This document shows, one piece after another, positions 15,407-23,969 of a stretch of DNA of 64,000 nucleotides. Origin of the DNA: Devosia sp. Root413D1. Lineage in GTDB: Bacteria; Pseudomonadota; Alphaproteobacteria; Rhizobiales; Devosiaceae. Position numbers and translations under genes: made by a program. The notes below the pieces were generated by a model, which saw only the letters and a list, made by a program, of their open reading frames with translations, did not search any database and was not told the origin of the DNA. Position 1 is the first letter of the stretch. Every line of letters begins with the position of its first letter. The DNA is taken from contig NZ_LMEA01000010.1 in NCBI RefSeq assembly GCF_001425235.1, forward strand, positions 440,275 to 504,274, written 5' to 3'.

Positions 15407-17188
15407 CTAGACGAAGAGATTGAGGCCACTGGCCGAAGCCGTGCCGCGATAGGTGGTGGTGGCGGTTTCCGCGCCAACGTCGTCGCCGCCGGCAAAGCTG
15501 TCGCCGCGGCCATTGAAGCTCTGGTGGTCGCCGCGGCCGTCGCCCATGCCGCCCTGCTGGGCGAAGGGGTTCTGGCGCAGCGAGAATTCGAGGTTGGTTT
15601 TCGACCCATCGAGCCCGGCCTGCTGCAGCGCCTGCTGCAGCGCGCGCTGATCGCGCTGCATCAGGTCGAGCGTTTCCGGGCGCTCGACGGTGAGCCGGGC
15701 ATTGACGGCGCCGGACTTGTCCACGTCGAGCTTCACGTCGATACGGCCAAGCTCGGGCGGATCGAGGCGGATCTGGAAGCGGGTGTTGCCGGCCTCGAAC
15801 TGGCGCACCACCTCGAAGGCCACCTGCGGCAGATTCACCTGCTGCAGCGGCGTCTGGTAGGCGGCGTGCACGGCGCGGGCGACGGGGACCGCGGCGGGCT
15901 GGGTGGCCGGTGTATTGGCGGCCGCGGCGTCGACAGGCGTCGATTGCGGCTGCGAGGCCTGCGCCGGGGCGGCCGCCGGCTTGCTGTCGCCCGCTTCCGG
16001 CTTTTCGGTTTTCGGGGTGGTCGCGGCGGTGACCGGCCGGGCGATCTCGGGTTCGCTGGCTTCGAGCTTTGGCGTGGGCGCCGGCTCAGGGGCCGCCGCG
16101 ACGGTGGTCGCGGGTTCGGCCTGCTTGGTTGGCGCGGTGACGGCCTGTGGCAGCTCGAGCGTCGGTGCGGTGAAGGGCTTTGCTGCGACTGGCTTGGCGG
16201 CGTCGGGCTTGGGCGTCGCGAGCGCTTCGATGATGCGCTTCAATTCACGCTCGGTGACCGCCTGGTCGAGACCGAGCGCGGCCTTCAGGTCCTCGGGCAG
16301 TGTTCCGGATTTCAGCGTGGTGGCGAGGGCGTCGAGCTTCTTTGCCAGATCAGGATCCTGGGCCGCCAGTTTCTCGCTGAGCTTGCCGATATAGAGGCCG
16401 AGCTGGCGGAGAGCCGGCGGGGCTTGCTCGAGCGTCGTCGCGCCGCTGGAAGGGGTGGGCTCGGGAGTCGTGGCTTCGGGACCGGCGGTTTCGGGCGCAG
16501 CGGCATCCGGGGCGACGTCGGCCACCAGCTTGGCAAAGGTTTCGGGCAGTTCGGGAAGGTTTGCGTCAGGCGCCGGCTGGGTTGTGGGCGACGCCGGCTG
16601 GGTCGTGCCCGAAGTCGCGGCAGTCTCGGGGACATCAGTCGCGGGAGCCGCTGCCGCCGGAGGCGTCGCGGGGGCAGGGGCAGGGGCAGGGGCAGGGGCG
16701 GTGTCCACCACGCTCGGAATGACGCCGTCGCCGCTGGCAAGCGCAGTGATCCTGGGATCGATCTGCGGGGCGGGCGGCGCGAAGGTGCCGAGATAGGCGG
16801 CGACGGCATCGAGGGCGTCGCTGAGCTTGTTGTGGAGCGCCGGATCGATAGGCTTGCCGGCGTCGAGCGCGTCGTTGATGGCGATCAGGGCGTCGCTGAG
16901 TGTCTTCAGCAGCGATTTTCCCTGCTCGGTCTGCATCGGAGGCTGGTCGTTGATGGCGATCAGCGGCGTTACCGTGGCCGTCTCGGGCAGCACGGCCGCC
17001 TGGCGCGTGACGGCCGTCTCGGCAAGAGCAGTGGCTGGGGTTTCGCTTTCGGGCGTGGGTTGTGGGACGAGCAGCGCCAGTAGCGCCGCGAACAGGCCAT
17101 CGGGCGCCGCTTCCTCCGGCGCAGCCGTGTCACCCCCGGTGATCAAACCGGGAGTTGCCGCCGCCGCAAATCCAGCCGTAACCGTCAC
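15407..17188 (-). CDS. fliK: Flagellar hook-length control protein FliK
   Basis: 593 aa. The first ~440 residues are Ala/Pro/Thr/Glu-rich and low in complexity, as in the molecular-ruler part of FliK. The conserved C-terminal export-switch domain is at about 460-545: FEVVRQFEAGNTRFQIRL, PPELGRIDVKLDVDKSG and an amphipathic LMQRDQRALQQALQQAGLD segment. FliK measures hook length and switches FlhB specificity to filament export. Start GTG at 17188. A clear -24/-12 promoter lies 38-53 bases upstream and two CGGCA-type palindromes sit further up, making it a candidate FlbD-activated class III operon with flgD. Confidence 0.9.
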   Translation of the reverse strand: MTVTAGFAAAATPGLITGGDTAAPEEAAPDGLFAALLALLVPQPTPESETPATALAETAVTRQAAVLPETATVTPLIAINDQPPMQTEQGKSLLKTLSDALIAINDALDAGKPIDPALHNKLSDALDAVAAYLGTFAPPAPQIDPRITALASGDGVIPSVVDTAPAPAPAPAPATPPAAAAPATDVPETAATSGTTQPASPTTQPAPDANLPELPETFAKLVADVAPDAAAPETAGPEATTPEPTPSSGATTLEQAPPALRQLGLYIGKLSEKLAAQDPDLAKKLDALATTLKSGTLPEDLKAALGLDQAVTERELKRIIEALATPKPDAAKPVAAKPFTAPTLELPQAVTAPTKQAEPATTVAAAPEPAPTPKLEASEPEIARPVTAATTPKTEKPEAGDSKPAAAPAQASQPQSTPVDAAAANTPATQPAAVPVARAVHAAYQTPLQQVNLPQVAFEVVRQFEAGNTRFQIRLDPPELGRIDVKLDVDKSGAVNARLTVERPETLDLMQRDQRALQQALQQAGLDGSKTNLEFSLRQNPFAQQGGMGDGRGDHQSFNGRGDSFAGGDDVGAETATTTYRGTASASGLNLFV

Positions 17189-17225
17189 AAACGCCTCGCG
17201 GGAAACAATGCTCCACTAAGGGTGA

Positions 17226-17241
17226 TGCAAGGCGCGTGCCG
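17226..17241 (-). promoter_or_regulatory. Sigma-54 (-24/-12) promoter of fliK-flgD
   Basis: Minus strand CGGCAC-GCGCC-TTGCA, one mismatch from TGGCAC-N5-TTGCA, with invariant GG and GC at correct spacing. Predicted start of transcription is near 17215, leaving a leader of about 27 bases before the fliK GTG. Confidence 0.8.
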
Positions 17242-17295
17242 GATGGTGAGGCAAGCAATCTCAATGGGTTGGCGGCGGTCACCACGGACGCATCG

Positions 17296-17329
17296 CGGCA
17301 GTTTGCGCCGCTTGCGGCAGAATTTGCCG
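17296..17329. promoter_or_regulatory. Two FlbD-type enhancer palindromes upstream of fliK
   Basis: CGGCA-GTTTG-CGCCG (17296-17310, one mismatch) and CGGCA-GAATT-TGCCG (17315-17329, perfect), centres 19 bases apart and roughly 88 and 107 bases upstream of the predicted sigma-54 start. Spacing and tandem layout are typical of enhancer sites for an NtrC-class activator. Confidence 0.6.
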
Positions 17330-17353
17330 GGTAATCGCCCGGCCGATGCGGGC

Positions 17354-17408
17354 TGACCCCCACCCCTGTCCCCCCTGTTTGAGGGGGAGGGGATAGGGGT
17401 GGGGGTCA
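17354..17408. repeat. Family-B palindromic repeat, copy B1
   Basis: TGACCCCCACCCCTGTCCCC with its mirror ending GGGGGTCA at 17408. The rest of the 304-base gap 17189-17492 holds the fliK promoter and FlbD sites; I see no gene in it. Confidence 0.8.
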
Positions 17409-17492
17409 ACGCGCACCGGATCCGAGGCACGTGACACCGCCCGTGAGAACGACTATACCGCGCCCGATCCGTCGGACCTTGAACCCTTCTGG

Positions 17493-18653
17493 ATGAGAGA
17501 TATGGACCTGAATTCGCTTGATCTGCCCAAGCGTCCCGAGGACACGCGCGTCGTCGTCGCGATGTCGGGGGGCGTCGATAGTTCCGTCGTTGCCGGGCTC
17601 TTGGCCCGCCAGGGCTACGATGTGGTGGGGGTGACCCTGCAGCTTTACGACCATGGCGAAGCGACGCACCGCAAGGGCGCCTGCTGCGCCGGCCAGGATA
17701 TCCACGATGCGCGGCGCGTGGCGCAGGCGCTGGGGATCCCGCATTACGTGCTCGACTATGAAGAGCGCTTCAAGAACTCGGTGATGGAGCCGTTCGCCAA
17801 TGCCTATCGGCAGGGCGAGACGCCGGTGCCGTGCATCGCGTGCAACCAGAGCGTCAAGTTCGTCGACCTGATGGAAGTGGCCAGGGACCTCGGCGCCGAC
17901 GTGCTGGCGACCGGGCACTACGTGCAATCGAAGCTCGTTGACGGCAAGCGCCGGCTGTTCCGGCCGGTCGATGACTCGCGCGACCAGAGCTATTTCCTGT
18001 TCGCCACTACCGAACAGCAGCTGGATTTCCTGCGCTTCCCGCTCGGCGGCATGACCAAGCCGGCGGTGCGCGAGCTGGCGCGTGAGTTCGGGCTGGAGAT
18101 CGCCGAAAAGCACGACAGCCAGGACATCTGCTTCGTGCCGCAGGGCAAGTATGCCGACGTGATCCGCAAGATGCACCCGGAAGCGCTGGCCGAGGGGGAG
18201 ATCGTCCATCTCGACGGGCGCGTGCTGGGCAAGCACGAGGGGATCGTCAACTACACCATCGGCCAGCGCAAGGGCCTCGGCGTCGCGGCAGGCGAGCCGC
18301 TCTATGTGGTCAAGCTCGAGCACCGTACCGGCCGGGTCATCGTCGGCCCGCGCGAAGCGCTGATGACCAAGACGGTGCGGCTGCGCGACGTGAACTGGCT
18401 GGGCGAGCGCCAACTCGCCTCGCTGGCGGCGGGCAATGGCATGCCGATCGAAGTGAAGGTGCGCTCGACCCGGCCGCCACAGTCGGGCGCCGTGCACATG
18501 GCCGATGGCGAGTTGTTCGTCACGCTGTTTGCCGGCGAATACGGCATCTCGCCGGGGCAGGCCTGCGTGTTCTATGCCGATGAGAGCGGGACCAGCGAAG
18601 TACTGGGCGGCGGCTTTATCGCCGAAGCGGTGCCGACGGCGCTGGTGGCCTGA
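17493..18653 (+). CDS. mnmA: tRNA-specific 2-thiouridylase MnmA
   Basis: 386 aa. MnmA puts sulfur on C2 of the wobble uridine in tRNA-Lys, -Glu and -Gln. The PP-loop ATP site SGGVDSS lies near residue 25; the first catalytic cysteine is in PVPCIACNQ (about 110) and the second in [14 protein letters not shown] (about 209). The central and C-terminal beta-barrel domains are complete. Start at ATG 17493; an ATG at 17502 is also possible and loses three residues only. Cytoplasmic, monocistronic, housekeeping. Confidence 0.97.
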   Translation: MRDMDLNSLDLPKRPEDTRVVVAMSGGVDSSVVAGLLARQGYDVVGVTLQLYDHGEATHRKGACCAGQDIHDARRVAQALGIPHYVLDYEERFKNSVMEPFANAYRQGETPVPCIACNQSVKFVDLMEVARDLGADVLATGHYVQSKLVDGKRRLFRPVDDSRDQSYFLFATTEQQLDFLRFPLGGMTKPAVRELAREFGLEIAEKHDSQDICFVPQGKYADVIRKMHPEALAEGEIVHLDGRVLGKHEGIVNYTIGQRKGLGVAAGEPLYVVKLEHRTGRVIVGPREALMTKTVRLRDVNWLGERQLASLAAGNGMPIEVKVRSTRPPQSGAVHMADGELFVTLFAGEYGISPGQACVFYADESGTSEVLGGGFIAEAVPTALVA

Positions 18654-18666
18654 ACCTCGCGCCGCC

Positions 18667-18743
18667 GTCATTCCCGCGAAGGCGGGAACCTAGTTGCACT
18701 GATGGTGCGTGGGGCGCTGGGTCCCCGCCTTCGCGGGGATGAC
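18667..18743. repeat. Family-C palindromic repeat, copy C3
   Basis: GTCATTCCCGCGAAGGCGGG and a mirror arm ending GATGAC at 18743. It is a sequence variant of the family (CCGCGAAGGCGG instead of CAGCGAAAGCTGG), with compensating changes in both arms that preserve pairing. Confidence 0.8.
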
Positions 18744-18755
18744 GCCGGTCGATTG

Positions 18756-18950
18756 TCAGGGCGACGGCGTGGTGCTGGTGGTTTCGCTAGCCGGCTGCGT
18801 CGCCGACTCCTTGAGCATCTGGTAGTTGCCGAGCCCACCGAGCATGGCCGAGATGATGTAGGTCAACAGCAGTGCGCCGAGCAGCAGCAACAGGATGCGG
18901 CTGCGGTTAAGGCGGAACGGGCTATCGGGCTTTTTCGGATCTTCGGACAT
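18756..18950 (-). CDS. Small single-pass membrane protein
   Basis: 64 aa. Polar N-terminus (MSEDPKKPDSPFRLNRSR), one membrane helix (ILLLLLGALLLTYIISAML, about 19-37), then a Ser/Thr/Pro-rich tail. Positive charges before the helix predict a cytoplasmic N-terminus. No recognisable family; the hydrophobic segment and clean ATG make it more likely real than spurious. No obvious ribosome-binding site. Monocistronic, between two repeat elements. Confidence 0.6.
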   Translation of the reverse strand: MSEDPKKPDSPFRLNRSRILLLLLGALLLTYIISAMLGGLGNYQMLKESATQPASETTSTTPSP

Positions 18951-19268
18951 GAGAATGGGTTAGCCCTCCGATGCCCTCGTCGCAAGTGCAGCAGGTGCGG
19001 CGTGTGGCTGCGGGTGGTAGCGCGTATGGCCACCCCCACCCTAGCTTCGCTACGGCTTCGCCAAGCTGCGCTACCGTCCCCACAAGGGGGAGGGAGGCGA
19101 TAGCTGCACAGTCTCGGTTCAAGCTTCTCCCTCCCCCTTGTGGGGAGGGATTAAGGGTGGGGGTGGCCACACGCTCCGAACTTCGCAAGAAAAATCTTCA
19201 CCACTACCCCAAGGATCAGTCGTCGTTCATCGTCTCAGTCCTAGAACACCGGCTGAAAGCTCACATAG
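18951..19268. other. Gap of about 318 bases filled mainly by a repeat
   Basis: Upstream regions of a minus-strand and a plus-strand gene. Most of the space is the family-B element at 19026-19169. No further gene seen, and no convincing promoter consensus. Confidence 0.6.
19026..19169. repeat. Family-B palindromic repeat, copy B2
   Basis: Outer arms TGGCCACCCCCACCCT (19026-19041) and the exact mirror (19154-19169), with an inner pair of CTCCCTCCCCCTTGTGGGG-type arms. Resembles the copy at 44897-45040. Confidence 0.8.
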
Positions 19269-19838
19269 GTGCTACGGTCCTTGACGCCTGAATTCAGCAA
19301 TAGTGGGGTGCTCGACGCCCCAACGGCCGATGAAACGCTGATCGCGCGGGCGGTCGGTGGCGATCGGCGTGCGTTTGGCGAGCTGGTCGAACGGCACTAC
19401 GATTTCATCTTCCGCACGGCGTGCAAATGGTGCGGCAAGGTGTCGGATGCCGAGGATGTGGCGCAGGATGTGTGCATCAAGCTCGCCTCGATCCTCAAGA
19501 GTTTCGACGGGCGCTCCGCATTCACCAGCTGGCTCTATCGCGTTACCCTCAATGCGGTGCGCGACATGCAGCGGGCGCGCAGCCGGCGCGGGCGCAATGC
19601 CGACCGCTATGCCGAGGTGACGCCGGATGAATACCTGCCCGAGCAGGAAGACGCAGCGACCAGTAAGGAGCTGTGGACCGCAGTACGCAGACTTCCCGAA
19701 CAGCAACGGGATGCAGTGCTGCTGATTTACGCGGAGGGGATGAGCCACGCCGAAGCCGGCGTGATCATGGGGTGCAAGGAGGCAACCGTCTCCTGGCACA
19801 TCCACGAAGCCAAAAAGACCCTGAGGGGGCTCCTATGA
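19269..19838 (+). CDS. ECF-type sigma factor
   Basis: Up to 189 aa. Region 2 (AFGELVERHYDFIFRTACKWCGKVSDAEDVAQDVCIKLA, with the DAEDVAQD helix) and region 4 (LPEQQRDAVLLIYAEGMSHAEAGVIMGCKEATVSWHIHEAKKTL) give a standard two-domain ECF sigma-70 protein. No ATG is available; GTG at 19269 gives the longest protein, and TTG 19281 or GTG 19308 are equally possible because homology begins around DAPTADETL. The stop overlaps the next ATG by four bases, so the VWA membrane protein behind it is translationally coupled and a likely partner. Regulated promoters unknown. Confidence 0.88.
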   Translation: MLRSLTPEFSNSGVLDAPTADETLIARAVGGDRRAFGELVERHYDFIFRTACKWCGKVSDAEDVAQDVCIKLASILKSFDGRSAFTSWLYRVTLNAVRDMQRARSRRGRNADRYAEVTPDEYLPEQEDAATSKELWTAVRRLPEQQRDAVLLIYAEGMSHAEAGVIMGCKEATVSWHIHEAKKTLRGLL

Positions 19839-22060
19839 GCAACCACGACGACGACAAGCTCAACGCGCTGCAGCAGGCGCAACCCCCGGCCCCTTCCGAG
19901 GCGGCGCGCCGCCGCGCGCTCGATGCCGCCATGCTGGCTTTCGATGCCGAACAGGCGAACGCGAAAAAAGCTACCCAAGGAAATCCGATCACCCAGCGTC
20001 TCAGGTCCATCTTCGCCAATGCGAAAGGGACCTGGATCATGGATAACCGTCTCACTTACGGCCTCGGCACCGCAGCTGTCGCACTGCTGCTGCTGCCGCT
20101 CGGCTACCAGCTTTACAACAGCACCGCGATCACCCCGATCGGCGTGCCGCCAGTTGCGGTCAGCAGCAAAGATGCAGACCAGCCGATGGCGATGGTCGAA
20201 CCAGAGCCGGTGGCGCAGCCCGAACCGGCGCCGATGGAACTCGGCCGCGCCGACGAACTGAAGCAGCAAGCGGCCGGCAATGCCGCAGCCACGACCACGG
20301 CGCAGGAGGCTCCGGCGACGGTCGGGGCAGATGCCAGCACCTCGAACCTCGCGGCCGCTGCGCCGGACGGCGAGGCCGACGTGATGCGTCAGGATAGCCT
20401 GATGCTGGGTGACGAAGTCGCCCCGCAGAACAGCATGGCGGTGGATGCGGTCCCACCGGTGATGCCGGTGGCGCCGACGGTCGAGATGCGGATGGCAGCG
20501 CCCAAGCAGATGGCCGCCCCTGGCGTGGCTCAAACGGAAGCTTTTATGGCTGCGCCGGCGCCTGCCGATGCGACGATGGCAAAGCCGACTGAGCCGAGCG
20601 GCGACGAGTTCTCTAAGTTCACCGAATCGCCGCTCAAGGTGGTGAAGATCGATCCGGTCTCGACCTTCTCGATCGACGTCGATACGGCTTCCTATGCCTA
20701 TGTGCGGCGCTCGCTGACCGAGGGCTGGGTGCCGGAGCCCGATGCGGTCAGGCTCGAAGAGCTGATCAACTACTTCAACTACAATTACCCGGCGCCATCA
20801 GACGCTTCGACGCCGTTCAAGCCGACGGTCTCGGTCTATCCGACGCCGTGGAACGGCAAGACGCAGATCGTCCAGATCGGTATCAAGGGTTATGTCCCCG
20901 CGGTGACCGAAGACAAGGCGTCGAACCTGGTGTTCCTGATCGACACTTCGGGGTCGATGGATGAGCCGGACAAGCTGCCGCTGCTGAAGCGGGCGTTTGC
21001 GCTGCTGGTCGATCAGCTCGGGGCCAACGACACCATCTCGATCGTTGCCTATGCCGGTTCGGCCGGCGTGGTACTGGAGCCGACCAAGGCGACCGACAAG
21101 GCCAAGATCATCGGCGCCTTGGAGAACCTCTCGGCCGGTGGCTCGACTGCCGGCGCCGAAGGCATCGAACTCGCCTATCGGCTGGCCGAGCAGAACAAGG
21201 TTGCCGATGGCGTCAACCGGGTGATCCTCGCCACCGACGGCGATTTCAATGTCGGGATCGACGATCCGGAAGACCTGAAGACCTACATCAAATCCAAGCG
21301 CGACGGCGGGGTGTTCCTGTCGGTGCTCGGCTTTGGCCAGGGGAACCTGGGCGACGATACGATGCAGGCGCTGGCGCAGAACGGCAACGGCAATGCCAGC
21401 TACATCGACAGCTTCAAGGAAGCCCAGAAGGTGCTGGTCGAGGATGCCGGCGGCACGCTCGAAACCATCGCCAAGGACGTGAAGATCCAGGTCGAGTTCA
21501 ACCCGGCGGTGGTCAGCGAGTACCGGCTGATCGGCTACGAGACCCGGGCGCTGAACCGCGAGGACTTCAACAACGACAAGGTCGATGCCGGCGAGATCGG
21601 GGCGGGCACCACCGTCACCGCGCTCTACGAGATCACCCCGGTCGGTTCGGGCGCCGAACTGAACGACCCCTTGCGCTACAGCACCGACGCCACGGCCGAA
21701 ACGGCCGGCAATGGCGAGATCGGTTTCCTCAAGATGCGCTACAAGCTGCCCGACGAGGAGACCAGCAAGCTGATCGAGCAGGCGATCGGCAAGGACCAGG
21801 CGGTTTCGAGCCTCGCCGAAGCCTCCGAGGACTCTCGCTTCGCCGCGGCGGTCGCCGCGTTCGGGCAGAAGCTGAGGGGTTCGAACTATGGCGAGATGAG
21901 CTGGGCCGATATCCGGTCGCTGGCCCAGGGCGCCCGCGGCACGGACGAAAACGGCTACCGCGCCGAGTTCATGCAGCTGATCGATATGGCTAGGTCGTTG
22001 GCGCCGGAGACGGAAGAACCGTTCTGCACGGCGCCGGAAGGCAACCGCAACTGCCGCTGA
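19835..22060 (+). CDS. Membrane-anchored von Willebrand factor A-domain protein (YfbK type)
   Basis: 741 aa from ATG 19835 (GAGGGGG just upstream); a longer reading into the sigma gene is spurious. A cytoplasmic N-terminus of ~70 residues precedes one membrane helix (about 73-92), then a long Ala/Pro/Met-rich region. The YfbK-type N-terminal VWA-associated domain (FSKFTESPLKVV... to about 345) is followed by the VWA domain with a complete metal site starting D370 (DTSGSMD), and a C-terminal DUF3520-like domain. Topology (cytoplasmic N-terminus, one helix, extracytoplasmic sensor) and coupling to an ECF sigma gene resemble an anti-sigma arrangement, although no known anti-sigma zinc motif is present. 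The C-terminus has two cysteines (FCTAPEGNRNC). Confidence 0.9.
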   Translation: MSNHDDDKLNALQQAQPPAPSEAARRRALDAAMLAFDAEQANAKKATQGNPITQRLRSIFANAKGTWIMDNRLTYGLGTAAVALLLLPLGYQLYNSTAITPIGVPPVAVSSKDADQPMAMVEPEPVAQPEPAPMELGRADELKQQAAGNAAATTTAQEAPATVGADASTSNLAAAAPDGEADVMRQDSLMLGDEVAPQNSMAVDAVPPVMPVAPTVEMRMAAPKQMAAPGVAQTEAFMAAPAPADATMAKPTEPSGDEFSKFTESPLKVVKIDPVSTFSIDVDTASYAYVRRSLTEGWVPEPDAVRLEELINYFNYNYPAPSDASTPFKPTVSVYPTPWNGKTQIVQIGIKGYVPAVTEDKASNLVFLIDTSGSMDEPDKLPLLKRAFALLVDQLGANDTISIVAYAGSAGVVLEPTKATDKAKIIGALENLSAGGSTAGAEGIELAYRLAEQNKVADGVNRVILATDGDFNVGIDDPEDLKTYIKSKRDGGVFLSVLGFGQGNLGDDTMQALAQNGNGNASYIDSFKEAQKVLVEDAGGTLETIAKDVKIQVEFNPAVVSEYRLIGYETRALNREDFNNDKVDAGEIGAGTTVTALYEITPVGSGAELNDPLRYSTDATAETAGNGEIGFLKMRYKLPDEETSKLIEQAIGKDQAVSSLAEASEDSRFAAAVAAFGQKLRGSNYGEMSWADIRSLAQGARGTDENGYRAEFMQLIDMARSLAPETEEPFCTAPEGNRNCR

Positions 22061-22100
22061 GGCGGTAAGCGATAGCGCCGCTGCCCCCCACGGCGCTTAT

Positions 22101-22133
22101 GAGCGCGGCCCCGCTGCTGTCGGAGCCGCGCTC
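22101..22133. terminator. Stem-loop between convergent genes
   Basis: Perfect 9-bp stem GAGCGCGGC (22101-22109) / GCCGCGCTC (22125-22133), 15-nt loop, no T-run. It lies between the stop codons of the VWA gene and the minus-strand gene at 22156, so it may halt or stabilise either transcript. Confidence 0.5.
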
Positions 22134-22155
22134 GACTGTTGGCGCTCTCGGAGCG

Positions 22156-22758
22156 TCAATCGACCGCCCCCATCAATGCGACGTCGAGGACGAACAGGGC
22201 GTAATATCGGGTGCCCGAGCCAGCAGCGGTGAGCGGCCGCGCATCGGGGTAGTTCAAGGTGATGTCGAGCCAGCCGGTGGTTCCGACGATGTCCGAGGGA
22301 ACGCTGATGCGGTGAATGGCCGGGCTTTTCTCAACCAGCTCGAACGTTTCAAGCGGCGTGCCATTGGCCGTGACCTCGATGCGTTGCCTCGGAGTTTCGG
22401 CATCGAGATAGGGTTGGACGCTGAGTTGGAGCACGAGATCGGCGGGCGGCGGCGCGATGGCGAATCGCAGCATCGAGCGGTTGCCATCCGACCAGGAGCC
22501 GCGCGCCTCGGGGTCGCGCCAGCCACACCGGGCAAGGTCAACCCGCTTCCCCTCGGATGCTGCGCCAAACGACACCCGGTCACCCAGACGGTAGGCGCCG
22601 CTGACCGGCAACGGGTAGCAGTCGGTACTGCGATCGAGGTAGTAGGCACGATATTCGGGCGTGACCGAGGGGAAGAGCGCTGCAGCGAAGATGGCCGCCT
22701 CGATTAGCAGTAGCGCCGCGGAAAGTCCGTACATCCAATGGTTGCGCTTGCTCGGCAT
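22156..22758 (-). CDS. Membrane-anchored beta-rich protein of unknown function
   Basis: 200 aa. One N-terminal membrane helix (YGLSAALLLIEAAIFAAALF, about 10-30) is followed by an extracytoplasmic region. That region has a GWRDPEARGSWSDGNRSMLRFAI segment and later VTANGTPLETFEL and WLDITLNYPDARP. The GW-x-E-x-GxWS-G pattern resembles a beta-sandwich module (DUF7024-like) found attached to membrane sugar-transfer proteins; that resemblance is by eye. Start codon overlaps the preceding mannosyltransferase stop by four bases (ATGA), so the two are tightly coupled. It may hold or recognise the glycan or acceptor used by the transferase. Confidence 0.75.
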   Translation of the reverse strand: MPSKRNHWMYGLSAALLLIEAAIFAAALFPSVTPEYRAYYLDRSTDCYPLPVSGAYRLGDRVSFGAASEGKRVDLARCGWRDPEARGSWSDGNRSMLRFAIAPPPADLVLQLSVQPYLDAETPRQRIEVTANGTPLETFELVEKSPAIHRISVPSDIVGTTGWLDITLNYPDARPLTAAGSGTRYYALFVLDVALMGAVD

Positions 22759-23930
22759 CACATCACGAACAGGGAGCTGTTGATCCAGCCGATGGTGAGC
22801 ACGACATCGAGGACTATGGCGACGAGGAAGCCGAGAACCCAGGCGGGAGTCCAGCGTGCGAGCAGCGCCGACAATGCCCAGCCGAGCGGGGCGAGGCCGG
22901 CGACGAAGCGCACCAGCGAGGTCTGGCCGGCCGACAGCGACACCAGGATGCAGAGCGCACAAAAGATGGCCGCCGGCACGCGGCGCTGGAACAGCAACAC
23001 GACACAGAGGACCAGACCGATGACGGCGGCGGCCGCCCAGCTCGCAACGACCATGCCGGCCGGCGTCATCGGCCATTGCAGTTCGGTCAGCAGGGCGAGG
23101 GAACTCAGTGGATTGACGAGTTCCCTTCCCCAAGCCCGCTGGATGTGGACGAAGGCCAGTCCGTCGCCGACCTGGAACTGCAGCCAGGCGATATAGGCGA
23201 ACAGCCCTGCCGGGGCGAGTGCGAGGCCGAGGAGCAGCGGGGGATTGCCGATCAGGGCGAGCGGCAGGTCACGCCAGCGACCGCCCTGGGTAAGGTGATC
23301 CTCGACCGCCTTGGCCAGCATGGCGAACACCATCAGCACACCGGTGACCCGTGTGGCCGACAGCAGGGCCGTGGCCAATCCCGCAACCACAAAGCGCGAA
23401 TTGCTGAGGGCGCGCAATGCCAGCGTCGTCATCAGAATGAACAGCGCTTCGGTATGGAGGCTCGAGAACAGGAAGGAGAAAGGGCCGACGAGGAGGCCGG
23501 TAGCGAACAGCCAATAGGCCCGGCCACTGTTGAACAGGGGCCGTGCCGCCAAAGCGGCGAGGATTGCCGCGGTGTTCGAAACGATGAAGCCGGCCCATTC
23601 GGCCGACAGCCCGGTAAGGCGACCGAGCAGAGCCGCAAGGGTTGGCGAGAGCGGGAAGAAGGCCCAGTTGGCGGCGCCGGGGCGGAGTCGAACCCCTGGC
23701 GCCAGGTCGTAGCCCCCCTCGGCAATGGTTCTGTACCAGCCGCAGTCCCAAACGCAGAGCGCGTGGACATAGCCGCTGACGTCCGTCCCACCATTGATGG
23801 CGGCAAAGACGGCGCCTCTCAACGCAATCCCGGCAAGCGCCAGTAGCACGAGCATCGCAAGGCGCCGGTACGGTACCGCCCCGCCATAGTGCGGCGGCGC
23901 CGCCGCGATCGGTTGCTCGATGGTCGTCAC
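22758..23930 (-). CDS. PIG-V-like mannosyltransferase, polytopic membrane protein
   Basis: 390 aa with about ten hydrophobic segments. The first extracytoplasmic loop carries WDCGWYRTIAEGGY (W61, D62, W65, Y66), the WD-x-x-WY signature of the PIG-V (GPI mannosyltransferase 2-like) GT-C family, which uses polyprenol-phosphate sugar donors on the outer face of the membrane. The loop continues to an NWAFFPLSPTLAALLG segment also typical of the family. Start is GTG at 23930, 39 bases after the stop of the poly-Thr secreted protein gene, and the next gene overlaps by four bases, so the three form an operon. Donor and acceptor are not known; the neighbouring Thr-rich protein is an obvious candidate acceptor. 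Confidence 0.83.
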   Translation of the reverse strand: MTTIEQPIAAAPPHYGGAVPYRRLAMLVLLALAGIALRGAVFAAINGGTDVSGYVHALCVWDCGWYRTIAEGGYDLAPGVRLRPGAANWAFFPLSPTLAALLGRLTGLSAEWAGFIVSNTAAILAALAARPLFNSGRAYWLFATGLLVGPFSFLFSSLHTEALFILMTTLALRALSNSRFVVAGLATALLSATRVTGVLMVFAMLAKAVEDHLTQGGRWRDLPLALIGNPPLLLGLALAPAGLFAYIAWLQFQVGDGLAFVHIQRAWGRELVNPLSSLALLTELQWPMTPAGMVVASWAAAAVIGLVLCVVLLFQRRVPAAIFCALCILVSLSAGQTSLVRFVAGLAPLGWALSALLARWTPAWVLGFLVAIVLDVVLTIGWINSSLFVM

Positions 23931-23969
23931 ACGGACCTAGTTGATATCGCCGCCCTGGCCGTTCCCGTC

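Noticed and set aside
17406-18671. 421-aa minus-strand open frame over mnmA
   Set aside because: Antisense shadow of a housekeeping gene; composition is His/Arg/Ala-rich and featureless.
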